NCBI GenBank assembly: GCA_039720395.1
Contig: CM077828.1
Coordinates: 22,734,717 to 22,798,716 of the forward strand
DNA length: 64,000 nt
Source of the DNA: Liquidambar formosana
Taxonomy: Eukaryota > Streptophyta > Magnoliopsida > Saxifragales > Altingiaceae
Direction of reading: 5' to 3'
Below are positions 1 through 10,812 of this stretch, in pieces. The position numbers were made by a program, and so were the translations under genes. Positions within the stretch are counted from its first letter, which is position 1. Every line of letters starts with the position of its first letter. The notes below the pieces were generated by a model that ran no database searches, was not told where the DNA came from, and saw nothing but the letters and a program-made list of their open reading frames with translations.

Positions 1-195
1 GAGCCTTCTCCCACTTGATTTTGGTAAGTGTCAATTTTTCCTAGACATCACATGTAATATCTAGTATTATTATGTTTTAACCAAAAAATACCATATATTC
101 TTACATTCAATGATGCTAATTTTACTGTGACTAATCATAGGAAATGTGTGGGAAAATTTTATTGACCTATGACTATAAAACACATGGCATAGCTA

Positions 196-1180
196 AAGAA
201 ATGTTAGAGAATCCGACTGATCTATGACCATTGGACACGTGGCATAGCCATTATTTCTCGAACATGGATCACATCCCTCCTCGAGGAAGCATCCAATCAT
301 CGAGCCATCTTCTCGATCCACATATGCTCAGGCCAAAAGGCCCTCGATCCATGACCAAATTAACAGTCTCAGATACCAAGGCTTTGACCTGGGTCCACAC
401 GAGCTTGGGCCAAAAGGCCTCGGTCTATAACAATGATCACTCTAGCTTAATTATAGCTAGACCAAGATACACCCTCTACTCGGTCCAAGTTTGCTCGGAC
501 TCGACAAACTCTCAATGGCAACCGAACCAGTTCCCCTGAGGGACAAATGGACAAAGCACTTCGAGCACACACTATGCTCAACGATTGCCAGCTAGTTGTC
601 CCAACCATAGTCAAAACAGTCACAGTAACCTAACCATGGTCGAACAGCTGTCGCTAACCAGGACCAAAACCCTAACCAAACTATGGTTGGGTTAAAACAA
701 TTACTTAACCATAGACCTAGATTCCACTATAAAAAGAACATTATCACTCTCAACCAGGCATGATGCTGAGAGGTACATCGCTCTAGAAAACCCTAACTTT
801 CTCTCTCTTTCTTCTTTCTCTAAACGTTGAGAACTGATTTGACCGTTAGAAGGTCTTCGACCAGGCAACCCTTGGCTACCCCCGACGGTTTTCTGTGCTT
901 TTCAGGCCACCATCCATTGAGGCACCTAGCGCTATTGTTCATTTAAGCCGCCGAGCACCACTGTTCATTGAGGTTGCCGAGCACCACTGTTCATCGAGGC
1001 CGCCTAGCGCCACTATTCATCGAGCTGCCGAGTGCCATGGTTCATTGCAGAGCCCAAGCGCCGTCCCTACTGCAGCTCTTTTGAATCGCCATATCACGGC
1101 ACTATAGACCATCGGAATACCTTCTTTGAAGCGCTCTGCCTACTGTCGGGATTTTTCCCTGTACAGGAAACTATCTATGG
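196..1180 (+). repeat. Possible LTR-retrotransposon LTR fragment
   Basis: The stretch has an LTR-like order: short direct repeats near 165-249 (CTATGAC...ACACATGGCATAGC-like), a TATA-like CTATAAAAAG (727-736), a CT-rich leader (796-828), then a GC-richer segment with a minisatellite. No coding domain, primer-binding site or target duplication was identified. The call rests on composition only. Confidence 0.3.
916..1043 (+). repeat. 26-bp minisatellite, five copies
   Basis: Five tandem units of 25, 26, 26, 26 and 25 bp. Each starts ATTGAGG- or ATCGAGG-like and ends in (A/T)TTGTTC- or ACTGTTC-like sequence. The core GCCGAGCACCACTGTTC is shared with a few substitutions between copies. It lies inside a small open frame that has no recognisable homology. 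Confidence 0.85.
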
Positions 1181-2003
1181 AATAAAAATTTTCATGTTAG
1201 CGGTGCCCCTCATAGGTCTCGTAGGGCCCACTAATGGCAGTAGTCCCAACCGATCCACCATAGCCCTTAAGCCTTTTGATTTCACAACTTTCAAAATGGG
1301 TTTTGAGTGTTTAAAAACATTGTGGGCTATCGCATTTAAAAAGGATTTTAAAAATAAGCCCAAAAACCCAAATTCGAAAACTAGTGAAAACCCCTACCAA
1401 ACTAGTTTCAAAAAGAAAAAAAAATGTTTCCTTTGATTAAGGAGATAAACTAGCTATCTCACAACTGCTGTCCATGGATACGAACCTAGGTATAGACATA
1501 ATCTTATCATTCATAAACCATAAAAACATCCATGCATGCAAGCCATAACAAGATAATAAAAAAGATTCAAGACTAATGCAAGAAAACAAGCAAATACGAC
1601 CATTCTCTCTCATCGCCATACACCCCATGGGTGTCTAACCCCCTTGGCTGAATTTCTCTCTCTTGCCTTCATGATCCTCCAGGTTTGGTGGTTGTGGCAT
1701 AGGATGTCCCTTCATCTTGTATAATTTGTCTTGAAGTCACACAACACCACCCTAATTCTACATTATACATGAATGTCCTATACTCCATCAAAGGAGCTTA
1801 CATAAGCTTCTAATAACACAAAATTAAAAGCATGGCAGTAGGGAAAGCACCATAACCTCCCTTGTCACAAGGATTTCAAGGCCATGGTCCCTTCCCAAAG
1901 TGCCCCAATGTAAACCCTAAACAACCAATTTAAATAAAATCAAGAAATTCAATACTTACCATCAGAAAGAAGAATATTAATGATTATACGTGATGACAAA
2001 AAA
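1181..2003. other. Intergenic, no gene seen
   Basis: AT-rich DNA with only short, non-homologous open frames. It may be the degraded interior of the LTR-like element to its left, but no gag, pol or tRNA-like sequence could be read. Confidence 0.4.
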
Positions 2004-2215
2004 AGGTTAGGATAGCATTCATACATTCAAGAATCACATTCAAGCATAATCCATATGAAAAACTAACCCTACTAGGCATAATTCATAAGCAACCCATCAA
2101 GAATTCAAAGAGGCTGTCATTAAAGGTTTAGGAGACCATTCATACTTGCAAGAATCTCATTCAAGTGTATACCATATGAAAACCACACCCTAATAGCCTA
2201 TATTGATGAAAAACC
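2004..2215. repeat. Degenerate 120-bp tandem repeat, two copies
   Basis: Units begin near 2004 and 2124. They share the order AGGTTTAGGA-like, CATTCATAC, CAAGAATC(A/T)CATTCAAG, CATATGAAAA, CCTA(A/C)TAG. Divergence is roughly a quarter to a fifth of positions, so the duplication is old. Confidence 0.55.
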
Positions 2216-2723
2216 AAATTTCAAAAACTAGTTTTTAAAGAATGTTGCATACATGATATAAACCAAGAAACTATCAAAGAAGGAATACTAAAGATGGTAA
2301 AAGCTCCTTGGAAGCACCTCCTAGGCTTCCTAAGGTATCATATATCACCATACATGAAGAAGACAAAGTTAGGGTTGATGAAATCCAAAGTGTAGAAGAC
2401 AACCATCTAACTTTTAGAACTTAACCCTGGGGTTTGAAAACTTCATCAAAATCTCATCTAACATACAATAATGACTTAGGGTTAAAGAACCCTTATGAGC
2501 AAATGAAAACTGTCAAAAAAGGCAATATTCATATAAAACCAAACCCTACGGTTCCCTTCCACCATGGCCCCTCTAGGCATGCAAACCCTATCTAAACCCC
2601 ATTAAATGCATGACGATGATAACAGTGGGATTGAATACAAACCAAAAAAAAAAAAAACCCTAATATTATATCATCATATAGCAAGAGAAGAAGAAAAACA
2701 GAGAAGATAATTGAACTATCATC

Positions 2724-2795
2724 AAACCCTAATCTTCTAGCACATCCAAACATATTAAAAACCCATAATCTTCTAGCACATCCAAACATATAAAA
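2724..2795. repeat. 36-bp tandem repeat, two copies
   Basis: The segment AATCTTCTAGCACATCCAAA and its flanks occur twice in direct succession (from about 2731 and 2767), differing at very few positions. Confidence 0.75.
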
Positions 2796-2964
2796 AACCT
2801 CTTTATTAACAGGAATACATATATAATAACATTAACCATTAGATGGTGGTGAGTTGGCTCTGATATTAGTTGGTGGTTCACAAACCATATGGAAGCAAAT
2901 TTTTAAGAAAATCCAGAATTCAAAATCAATAGGCTTCATATGGTTTATGTGAAGAAGATGAAGT

Positions 2965-3305
2965 GTTAAGTTTCTAACCTAAAACCCTAAGCTATTAGGT
3001 GAAGGGCCCAAACATGTATATGAAACCATATCAAACTTAATATTTATACAATGGGATGTGGGACTTACCAGCACTCCCCCTCACGTGTAGGCCTAGCACA
3101 ACACAAACGGGCCTGTCCCGTGGACGACAACAATAGGCTCACGAACGAAAAATGGTACAAGAACAACAACGACAACGACAAGCTCTAATACCATCTCAAG
3201 TTTTCAACCTAAAAGCCTAAGCTATTAGGTGGAAACCCCAAACAGATATATGAAGCCATATCAAACTTAATATTTATACAGTGTGGGATGTGGGACTCCC
3301 CAACA
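2965..3305. repeat. Pair of ~108-bp direct repeats, retroelement-like
   Basis: Copies at about 2965-3073 and 3197-3304 share CCTAAGCTATTAGGTG, CCATATCAAACTTAATATTT and GGGATGTGGGACT, about 85-90% alike. They flank about 120 bp that includes AATACCATCTCAAG. This sequence type is widespread in plant genomes as fragments of LTR elements. The layout could be a very short non-autonomous element (TRIM-like) or a segmental duplication. Confidence 0.6.
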
Positions 3306-5119
3306 AGAAGAACATCGCCATTGGGGTTTTGTAGAATCCTAATTGAGAAGAAAGAGGCAGCCAAACCTTCTCCAAGCATGTAAAAAATTTTGTGTCATTC
3401 CCACGAGATTCTGGCAACACAAACACACTTGGATAAAAAACCATAACTTCCATAATATAATTCAGAATCACATGCCTTTTTTGTGTTGCAAAGAATACTT
3501 TCAAACCTTTGCATTGGTACAGGATTTGCTAGGTGAAGGCTTCAATACAAAATCAGTTTTTCTCCAAAACAATAGCTAAATACTTTTCTGAAAAACTTTT
3601 CTCCGTTATTGTTGTCTCCATGGTTTTCTCCATAGGTCTGTTCACTCCTATGTCCCATGACACTTGAGAAATGGTGGCTAGGTTGGTGAGAACCCTAAAT
3701 AACAAGATAAATCTAATTTCTCTAGTCTCACAATGGTGGCCAGCCATTAGGAAGCCCTACTCCCTATATGTGGCTATCTCTTAGTAGCCTAAATAGGCTA
3801 GAAGTGTGGATCCCTAGGGTCAGCTTCATCTTGGCTTCCATTTTTTAGTTCTAGACCAATCAACTCTTAACAACAAGAGCCAAACAATGAATGAATAGCA
3901 ACTCCACTAAATGCTATTCATTGCACTCCAAAATAGGGAAAACAAACAATGTCCCTGAACTTTCCAAATATTTTGCGATTATGCCCCTTCACCAACTAAT
4001 ATCCACAAGTAGTTTTGGTAACGATAATAAATCACTGTCAAACCTTCACATACTAACTTCTTACATCCTAAGACGTGATTTAACCTTCTTAATCACTTTA
4101 ACATTTCAGGAAACAGTTTACCAAAATGACTATGCAATTACAAGTGATTAACTTGTTAATTAGCCTAATGAGACATTTTACTCCCTTTAAAGGAGAAGGT
4201 GGATTCCTTCTTGAGAATAAGCACGTTCCCATAACCCCTGAACTTAACTACCCAAGATGCCAATTTGTTGATTTCAGAGACCTCGCTAATCGGTAAATCA
4301 GCACAGTAAATGCAGAGAACTTGAGCTTACTACTCTCTCATGGTTGAGAGCCAATTGCATTTAGTAATTAAAATAATATCATGAATGATCAATAGTATTC
4401 TGTTTAACGAATTCTCATGATCCCCAATACATTAAATACACTAGCATATTGATCAGAGTATTCCACTCTAATGAAAAGAATCACATTCCATCTAATAGAA
4501 GTCAATAAGCTACAACTTTTACTTGTTAGGATCACTAGTCTTATCATAGATTGTGGTCGTTTTAAGTTACAAGGATTGTGACTTAATTCTCCCAATATGT
4601 CAACATCACATCCAATGAAACTTCAAGACTCCAATTCATCTCATGAATCCATCAGATATATTAATAGATAAACTAATAAATCTTATTTATTGATATTGTT
4701 TTAAAAAATGGATTTTAAGGCACATTTTCCCCCCAACAACATGATTAGGGACAATTGTTTTATAACATCTCAATAACCTTTTGTGTGATACATATATAGT
4801 TAAAACCATCATTGAATTAATTCCCTCCTCATGTATGCCATGCATACCAAATATCACATTAATCAGATGATAGTAATAATCCAAAACTCACGTTTCTGAT
4901 AAAAGAAAAATCCTGCATTTCTGATGAGGTTTTTATTAATCTTGCATCAACTTTATATTTGGCAAGCATGATGTGAATAAAAAGAATATGCAATCCAATG
5001 GTAGATTTTGCAAAATAAATTCTCACATAAAGTTATTGAGAATAACACAAAACTATTGTAAGAGATTTTGCAAAAAGTGTTGCCCCCAATCACGATCATA
5101 TATATAGAGGGTTGTTCAA
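3306..5119. other. Intergenic, no gene seen
   Basis: AT-rich sequence. The open frames are short, lack homology and have no flanking splice signals of note. Some stretches (about 3880-4890) read like old transposon sequence, but no domain or terminal structure supports a call. Confidence 0.4.
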
Positions 5120-5245
5120 GTACATGATATCTCAGACTATCCCATATGATCACACCCGTCGGTGGGCTACAAGTGTAAGCGTGTGACTCGCGCGTGTCAC
5201 CCATGGATGGCTGTGATCATACAGGATATCCGGAATATCATGTAC
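5120..5245. repeat. Imperfect hairpin (foldback) of ~126 bp
   Basis: The left arm (from 5120: GTACATGATATCTCAGACTA...CATATGATCACACC) is the imperfect inverse of the right arm (ending 5245: ...GTGATCATACAGGATATCCGGAATATCATGTAC). The loop contains a GC-rich CGCGCGTGTC segment. It could be a MITE remnant or a MIR-like inverted duplication. Confidence 0.6.
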
Positions 5246-5256
5246 ATGATCAAAGC

Positions 5257-5258
<2 letters not shown>

Positions 5259-5289
<31 letters not shown>
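5259..5289. repeat. (TA)n microsatellite
   Basis: About fifteen uninterrupted TA units next to the hairpin at 5120-5245. Confidence 0.95.
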
Positions 5290-5290
5290 T

Positions 5291-5660
5291 GCATTAACAA
5301 CAACAGCAAATCCCCATATACGCAAAACCCATCTGACATGCATTAACTTTTAGGAAGAAAATAAATTATAGAATAAAAAATGTATTGCATTAACATTTAA
5401 ATGGAATATAACATCCGACTATATAACCAAAACCATTTGACCCACAATAACTTTCAGCAAGAAAATAATTTAAAAATAAAAACGACATAGAAATGACTTA
5501 AACAATCATACTTATTTGCATAAACATTTAACATGTATATAATAAATAAATCACCATACACCTAAAACCCATTTGACTCACGGTTAACCCTTAGTAAGAA
5601 AAATAAATTAAAAATAAAAACAACACCGAAATGACCCAAACAAGCAAAACCCATTTGGCA
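5291..5660. repeat. Three degenerate tandem units of ~95-130 bp
   Basis: Units start near 5291, 5387 and 5518. Each has GCATTAACA- or GCATAAACA-like starts, an AAAACCCAT(T/C)TGAC block, a TTAACTTT- or TAACCCTTAG-like block, and AAGAAAATAAATTA-like A-rich ends. Copies are strongly diverged. Confidence 0.45.
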
Positions 5661-5774
5661 GGTACGTCCAACGAGCCAAGACTCCGGCCAGCTTCCGTCG
5701 CCGGTGACTATCATCCCCGGCGAAGCTTTGGCGAAACCCAACAGTCACCCACATTTCACAAACAAAATACATAT

Positions 5775-5968
5775 TCAAATGAAGAAGAAAACAGTCATTA
5801 TGACTACCAAATAATACATACACATTTGCGATCTCAGTTCAATAAATGGGAAAATGACAACGAGAAGATTTACAATGTGCAACCATGAAGAAGAAAACAT
5901 TCAATATTTCTACTAAATCAATACGAATGAACGATCCCAGTTAAAAAAATGGGCAAAATGACAATAAA
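5775..5968. repeat. Degenerate ~100-bp tandem pair
   Basis: Two neighbouring segments share AAGAAGAAAACA, an A-rich CTACTAAAT/CTACCAAAT block, GATC(T/C)CAGTT, and AATGGG(C)AAAATGACAA. Read on the minus strand, the area downstream of 6280 also has TATA-like motifs (for example TATATAAG near 6036). An old minus-strand transcription unit here is possible, but no protein could be recognised. Confidence 0.4.
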
Positions 5969-7514
5969 GCAGGAGGCTAATATTATTATATATACAGAAA
6001 ACGATGATGCAGAAAGGGTTTTTCTAGGGCTTATATAGTTTATACCATGTGGGTTTCTCTGGATTCTGTATGATTTTTTGTTCTTTACTTTTTGTTGTCC
6101 TCGAGGAGAGTGAGGCCGAGAAGAAGGTGGTGAAGGTGACACGACGAGGAGACAAAGCTAGAGACCCACTCAAGACTCTGCCTCTCTTCCTTTTGTTAAT
6201 TCATCGATCATTATTGATTCAAGCATCAGCTCCATTAATGAAATGGGAAAAAGTCTATGGAGAGGGTGGCCTTATATGCTTGCCGTGAGGGCTCAAAATG
6301 TCAGCCTTTTATTGGACCATGCACCCTGTGCGATGCACGTGAGAACTGATGTGGAAATAAAAATCCTGGATAATACTTGCCTCCTGATCATCGTGACCCA
6401 TGCATGATGTGGAACTCTCTTTGAATAACATGTGTTTCATATCACATGCCTCTCACGTAGCCTCTAGAATGGGAGAATGCTGGGTGTCGCAAATTTGGGC
6501 CAGCGGATCCCATCCTTTTGTTTATGTTCGTGAATCCTGAATTCGGTACCTCAAGCATTGTCTTTAGAATGTTGTTTTGATTGTGAAGGAGAAACTAAAG
6601 GGGTGTGACTTTTAAGTTTCTCTCATCAACTTGCCAGTTGCCTCGAGGTCTCGCGTCTCGAAGTTCTCCTTTTTTACCAAATATTATAAATATCTAAAAA
6701 GTTATTTTATTATAAAGTTATTTAAAATAATATTTTCTAATGAATAATATAACCACTATTCAAGAAATTTATTAACATTTTTCACAAAATATTGAGAAGT
6801 TCAAAATAAGCAAAGGATAAAATGCAAGTCTTAGGATATTAATAGAGGTCCCTATAAAGTAAATGTAATATCAGAACATGTTGTTTTTTGACTTATTTCG
6901 TTCATGAGTCTATCTTTATTGTCCATGTGATAAGTTTGTTCTCATTTTGTTTGACCTACACGTAAAGGGAAGTATCGGAAAGTATACATTCTACATAGAT
7001 TCAATATTAAATTTGATATGATGTCAGTATATTTATTTAGACCCTTCACTTAATAGTTTAGGCACCTACAAATTTGAAATATTTTGTACATTTATTTTTT
7101 TTACTTACCCTACACTATAACTCATAAATTAGATCTTAACTTAGGAGATTACATACAAAAAGTAAAAATGTGTTGTAAAGGTTGAAAACTCCAAAAGAAA
7201 AGCCATCTTACTTCTATGTATTAATACCTAAAAGGCTAAAACCTTCCTATCATGATGAATGTGTAAGCATATTGTTTGTTACTCTTAGTGAATCCATCTC
7301 ATAGTGATCTTCAGATTCAGGCTAAATAATGGTGGACATCCACAACTTGGGAGATGGGATAACTCAAATAAAAATGATGGTAATAGAAGTGGTGGACTAG
7401 TGGGCCTCATTTGGATTTTAAACTAGGAAAGCTGAATCAATTTTAGCAAAACTGCCCATATTTTTAGACTCAAATAATTCATGAAAAAAAATGGAGGAAG
7501 AAATTTTGAAACTC

Positions 7515-7517
<3 letters not shown>
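5969..7517. other. Intergenic, no gene confirmed
   Basis: Contains a GC-richer patch near 6050-6300 with short open frames on both strands and no homology. The rest is AT-rich and featureless. Confidence 0.35.

Positions 7518-7549
<32 letters not shown>
7518..7549. repeat. (TA)n microsatellite
   Basis: About sixteen TA units, immediately left of the Helitron-like element at 7556. Confidence 0.95.
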
Positions 7550-7553
<4 letters not shown>

Positions 7554-7555
7554 TA

Positions 7556-7971
7556 TCTATACTACCTATAAAAAGATGAATGTAAGAAAAACTTTTGATT
7601 GACTAATATATCTTTATTTTAATTTTTAAATACACAACTACCCACCCTTGTGCATATATAGGAAATATAGTAATATGGAAACTATAATTCTGAAACACAT
7701 ACCTTAATATATAAAACACAAATAAGAATTCAAAGGAAATGGAAACTATAATTCTTATATGATAAATAGAAATATATAGGAATATGGAAACTATAATTCT
7801 AAAACACATACCTTAAAATATAAAATATAAAAATATAAAATATAAAAATATATAAAATGTTTATCTTTAAAAATATTTATGAAAAAATATAAAATGTTTA
7901 TGTATTTATTATTTTTTATAACTAATATTATTTAAAAATATTCATGTGCAACGCACGTGTACTATATCTAG
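7556..7971 (+). mobile_element. Short non-autonomous Helitron (416 bp)
   Basis: The 5' end TCTATACTACCTATAAAAAG and the 3' end CTAG, with host A before and T after, match the plant Helitron pattern. A 7-bp hairpin CATGTGC-AAC-GCACGTG (7943-7959) sits 8 nt before CTAG. Inside, AATATGGAAACTATAATTCT occurs twice (from 7672 and 7781). There is no coding capacity. Confidence 0.75.
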
Positions 7972-10812
7972 TACCAAGAAATAAACCCATGACAAAGCCA
8001 GAATTGGTGTTTTGGGTGGGGGGTTCCCAAATCTCCACTTTTGTTTGTTAATAATTATGGGGAGAAGGGATGCTCATGGTGATTTGTGGTCCAACTCCAC
8101 GTTTGAGTTGTGGTCCAACACCTTTGAGATTTCCATAGTACACAAATTTTTTTGGGGAATTTTAGATTGATCGCCTATGGAAAAATAATTACAATTCAGT
8201 GCTATTTACTGCTAACTTCTTAATAAATGACTACTAACTTAACTAATAATGACTACTAACTCTAATTACTTTCCCGTAAGCTGACCAATCTAAAATTCCT
8301 TTATTCCTTTATTTATTTTTTTTTAAGTACGTACAAGCATTATTTGTGAACGTCCTCATGCATGAGTTTCACTCTAGAATATGAAAGTGACAGAGGGAAA
8401 TAAATTAAATAGGGTCCACCATCAACATATTTTGACAAGGCTGGGACCCAACCATAGGCGTTGGGTTTGGACAGTTCAATAGCATAAAAAATTTGTGTAA
8501 TAAGGGAAACCTAAAAGAGCTGCCTTTTTTTTTTCTTTTTTTTTTTTTTTTTGGGTGTGGCCCCCCAAAATGTTTCCCACTATTGAAGATATCATCAATT
8601 TAGGGTTGCAACTTGGGTTGCTTGAAATTTGTATGAGCTTTGGCAACAATTTTTAAACAAAAAGTTTGGCTTGGGTTATAAGATGCCAACCTGAATATAA
8701 TTCGAGTTGAGCTTGGATAGATGTCGTAGAAACTCACCCAGATCGAAAACCCAAATTCATGTACTTGGCATAAAATAATTAATTTTCCTTAATATTAAAC
8801 ATTGTTAAATTTAATTTAAGTTAGTTTAGTTTTTTAACTTATATGATTATGATTAGACGTTACTTTGAATAATTGAAAATTTAGGAAGTTAGTAAGAGCA
8901 TGAAAACTCAATTAGTCAAGGTAGGATACCTTGTCCTCCTTGTATGGTTGTATCTTTTTCTTTTACAGTCAATAAAATAATTTGTTGCTTGTTCAACCAA
9001 ATAAATAAAACACAATTAGAAATTAAAATTGAGCCAGAAGTGAGTCAAACCCCCACGACCCATGTCTAACCAACCCCAACCCATATTCAAAAATTGAATT
9101 CTAGCTATGCTCAAGTTTAAGATATTTTTTTAAAAAAAAGGTTCCAAGAAATTAAAATGTTTCTTCACTTAAAATAAACCTTTTTTTTTTTTTTTTTTGG
9201 CTCAAGCATATAATTATATAGTCCATTTGAATAAAAATAAAGATATACTCCGTATAAAATTTTGCCATGCGGTTAGATCTGCTTCAATGGTATTGATCCC
9301 TTTTTTTAAAAAAAAAAATATTTGAATCACATAAGGGTATGCACCAACAAATAATTAGATCAAAATTTATAAAAACAAAAAAAGTCCCCCATTGTTTTTT
9401 CTTTTTCTTGGTAAGAAAAGAAGCCCTCGTTATGGCTCTTGATGCCATTTTTTTTTTTCCCCCAAAAGATAGGAAAACACACACACCTAGACATCCACAG
9501 TCAAAACCAAGATTTCTATAAACCCTACATCCGTATTAGGATGGGACATACCATTAAAGTCTAAACCCAAAGGTCATTGGCACTAATGCTCCTAAAGGGT
9601 AGGCTTTTACCTTGAAATAACATGCTGTCTTTTTATATTCAAAGCGGGTTTGAAATGGTTCATCAAAAATCCTTGTGGTTGCAAAATCCTTCCCCAACCT
9701 AGGGCGGGTTCCTCTCACCCCTCATGTGGCCATGGGCACCATACAAGGTTTCAATGACCCAATATTGTCGTCATTAGTTCGAAGAGTCGGCAAACCAAGG
9801 CTAGGCCACCTTAACCTGTCTGTAATGGGACTATGGGAGTCAGTGGATTGCCTTTCAGACATGTACAAAGGGAAGGGAGGATGCCAATTAAGCACAAGTC
9901 TGCAGCTGGATTATATTTAGCAAACGCAAATTTTAGAAGCCCCAACAAAATACCCTGCCAGTATATGTAGAAACCAACATAGAATGCCTATCATCATGCC
10001 AACTTTAGTACTTCTTGCCACCGGCTATCTTCTCTTTTAGAGAACAGGTACACCGGTTTGGACCCTCTAGTTAACAACCTAGGCTATTAGCCCTCCACTT
10101 GACAACTTAGACTACTGGCTTAAAAACTTAACATTGTATAAAAGCATATCGTTTTTGATCTATAGAAATAGTTGCATAGCTTCGGTTTTAGATTCTTGCC
10201 TCGAACACAACCTCCCCCAACACCCCCCCCCCCTTCTCTTTTTTTTTTTGGATGAATGCGCAGCCTGTCCTGAATTATACACATCTCATTCCATACAGAA
10301 CATACGACATCAACAATGGAAAAAATAATTACTGACCCATGTAAAAAATTTCTAGATCATTTGGCCTCCATAATGCAGAAGCTCATCAGTGTTAACTATA
10401 ATAAAAAAAGCACATGGAATTACTCAAAATATGAACAAAGGCAACACAAGGTACAAAAGAGGAAAAAAGGACCATACAAAGTCTTGTAGTACTAACAAGG
10501 AAACATGGGGTGCCAAATTACTAATTAAATTACTTACTCTAGATCTAAGTATACATAACACAGAACCAAAAAAGAAGAGAGAGAGAGAGAGAGAGTCCAC
10601 TAGCAACCATGACACCACTCAAAAGGACAAAAAGATTAAAAAGACCGAACCATTTTTCCCAAGGCCAAGGATGGGGGAAAGAAAAAAACAAAACATAGCT
10701 AGGCTGTCTTAAACGATTCCGGGGCACAATCGACCAACAGTAGAATCACATGCATACCCACCTCTCACATCCAACATCACCCCACCACCACCACCACAGC
10801 CACATCTTTGTT
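7972..10812. other. Intergenic and 3' flank of PDCB
   Basis: AT-rich DNA with long T runs (8519-8552, 9181-9199), a C run (10220-10231) and a GA microsatellite (10576-10594). No open frame resembles a known protein. The part nearest 10813 will hold the PDCB 3' UTR and poly(A) site, which I could not place. Confidence 0.4.

Noticed and set aside
9675..9920. 81-codon plus open frame in the left intergenic region
   Set aside because: No homology or gene context; likely repeat-derived.
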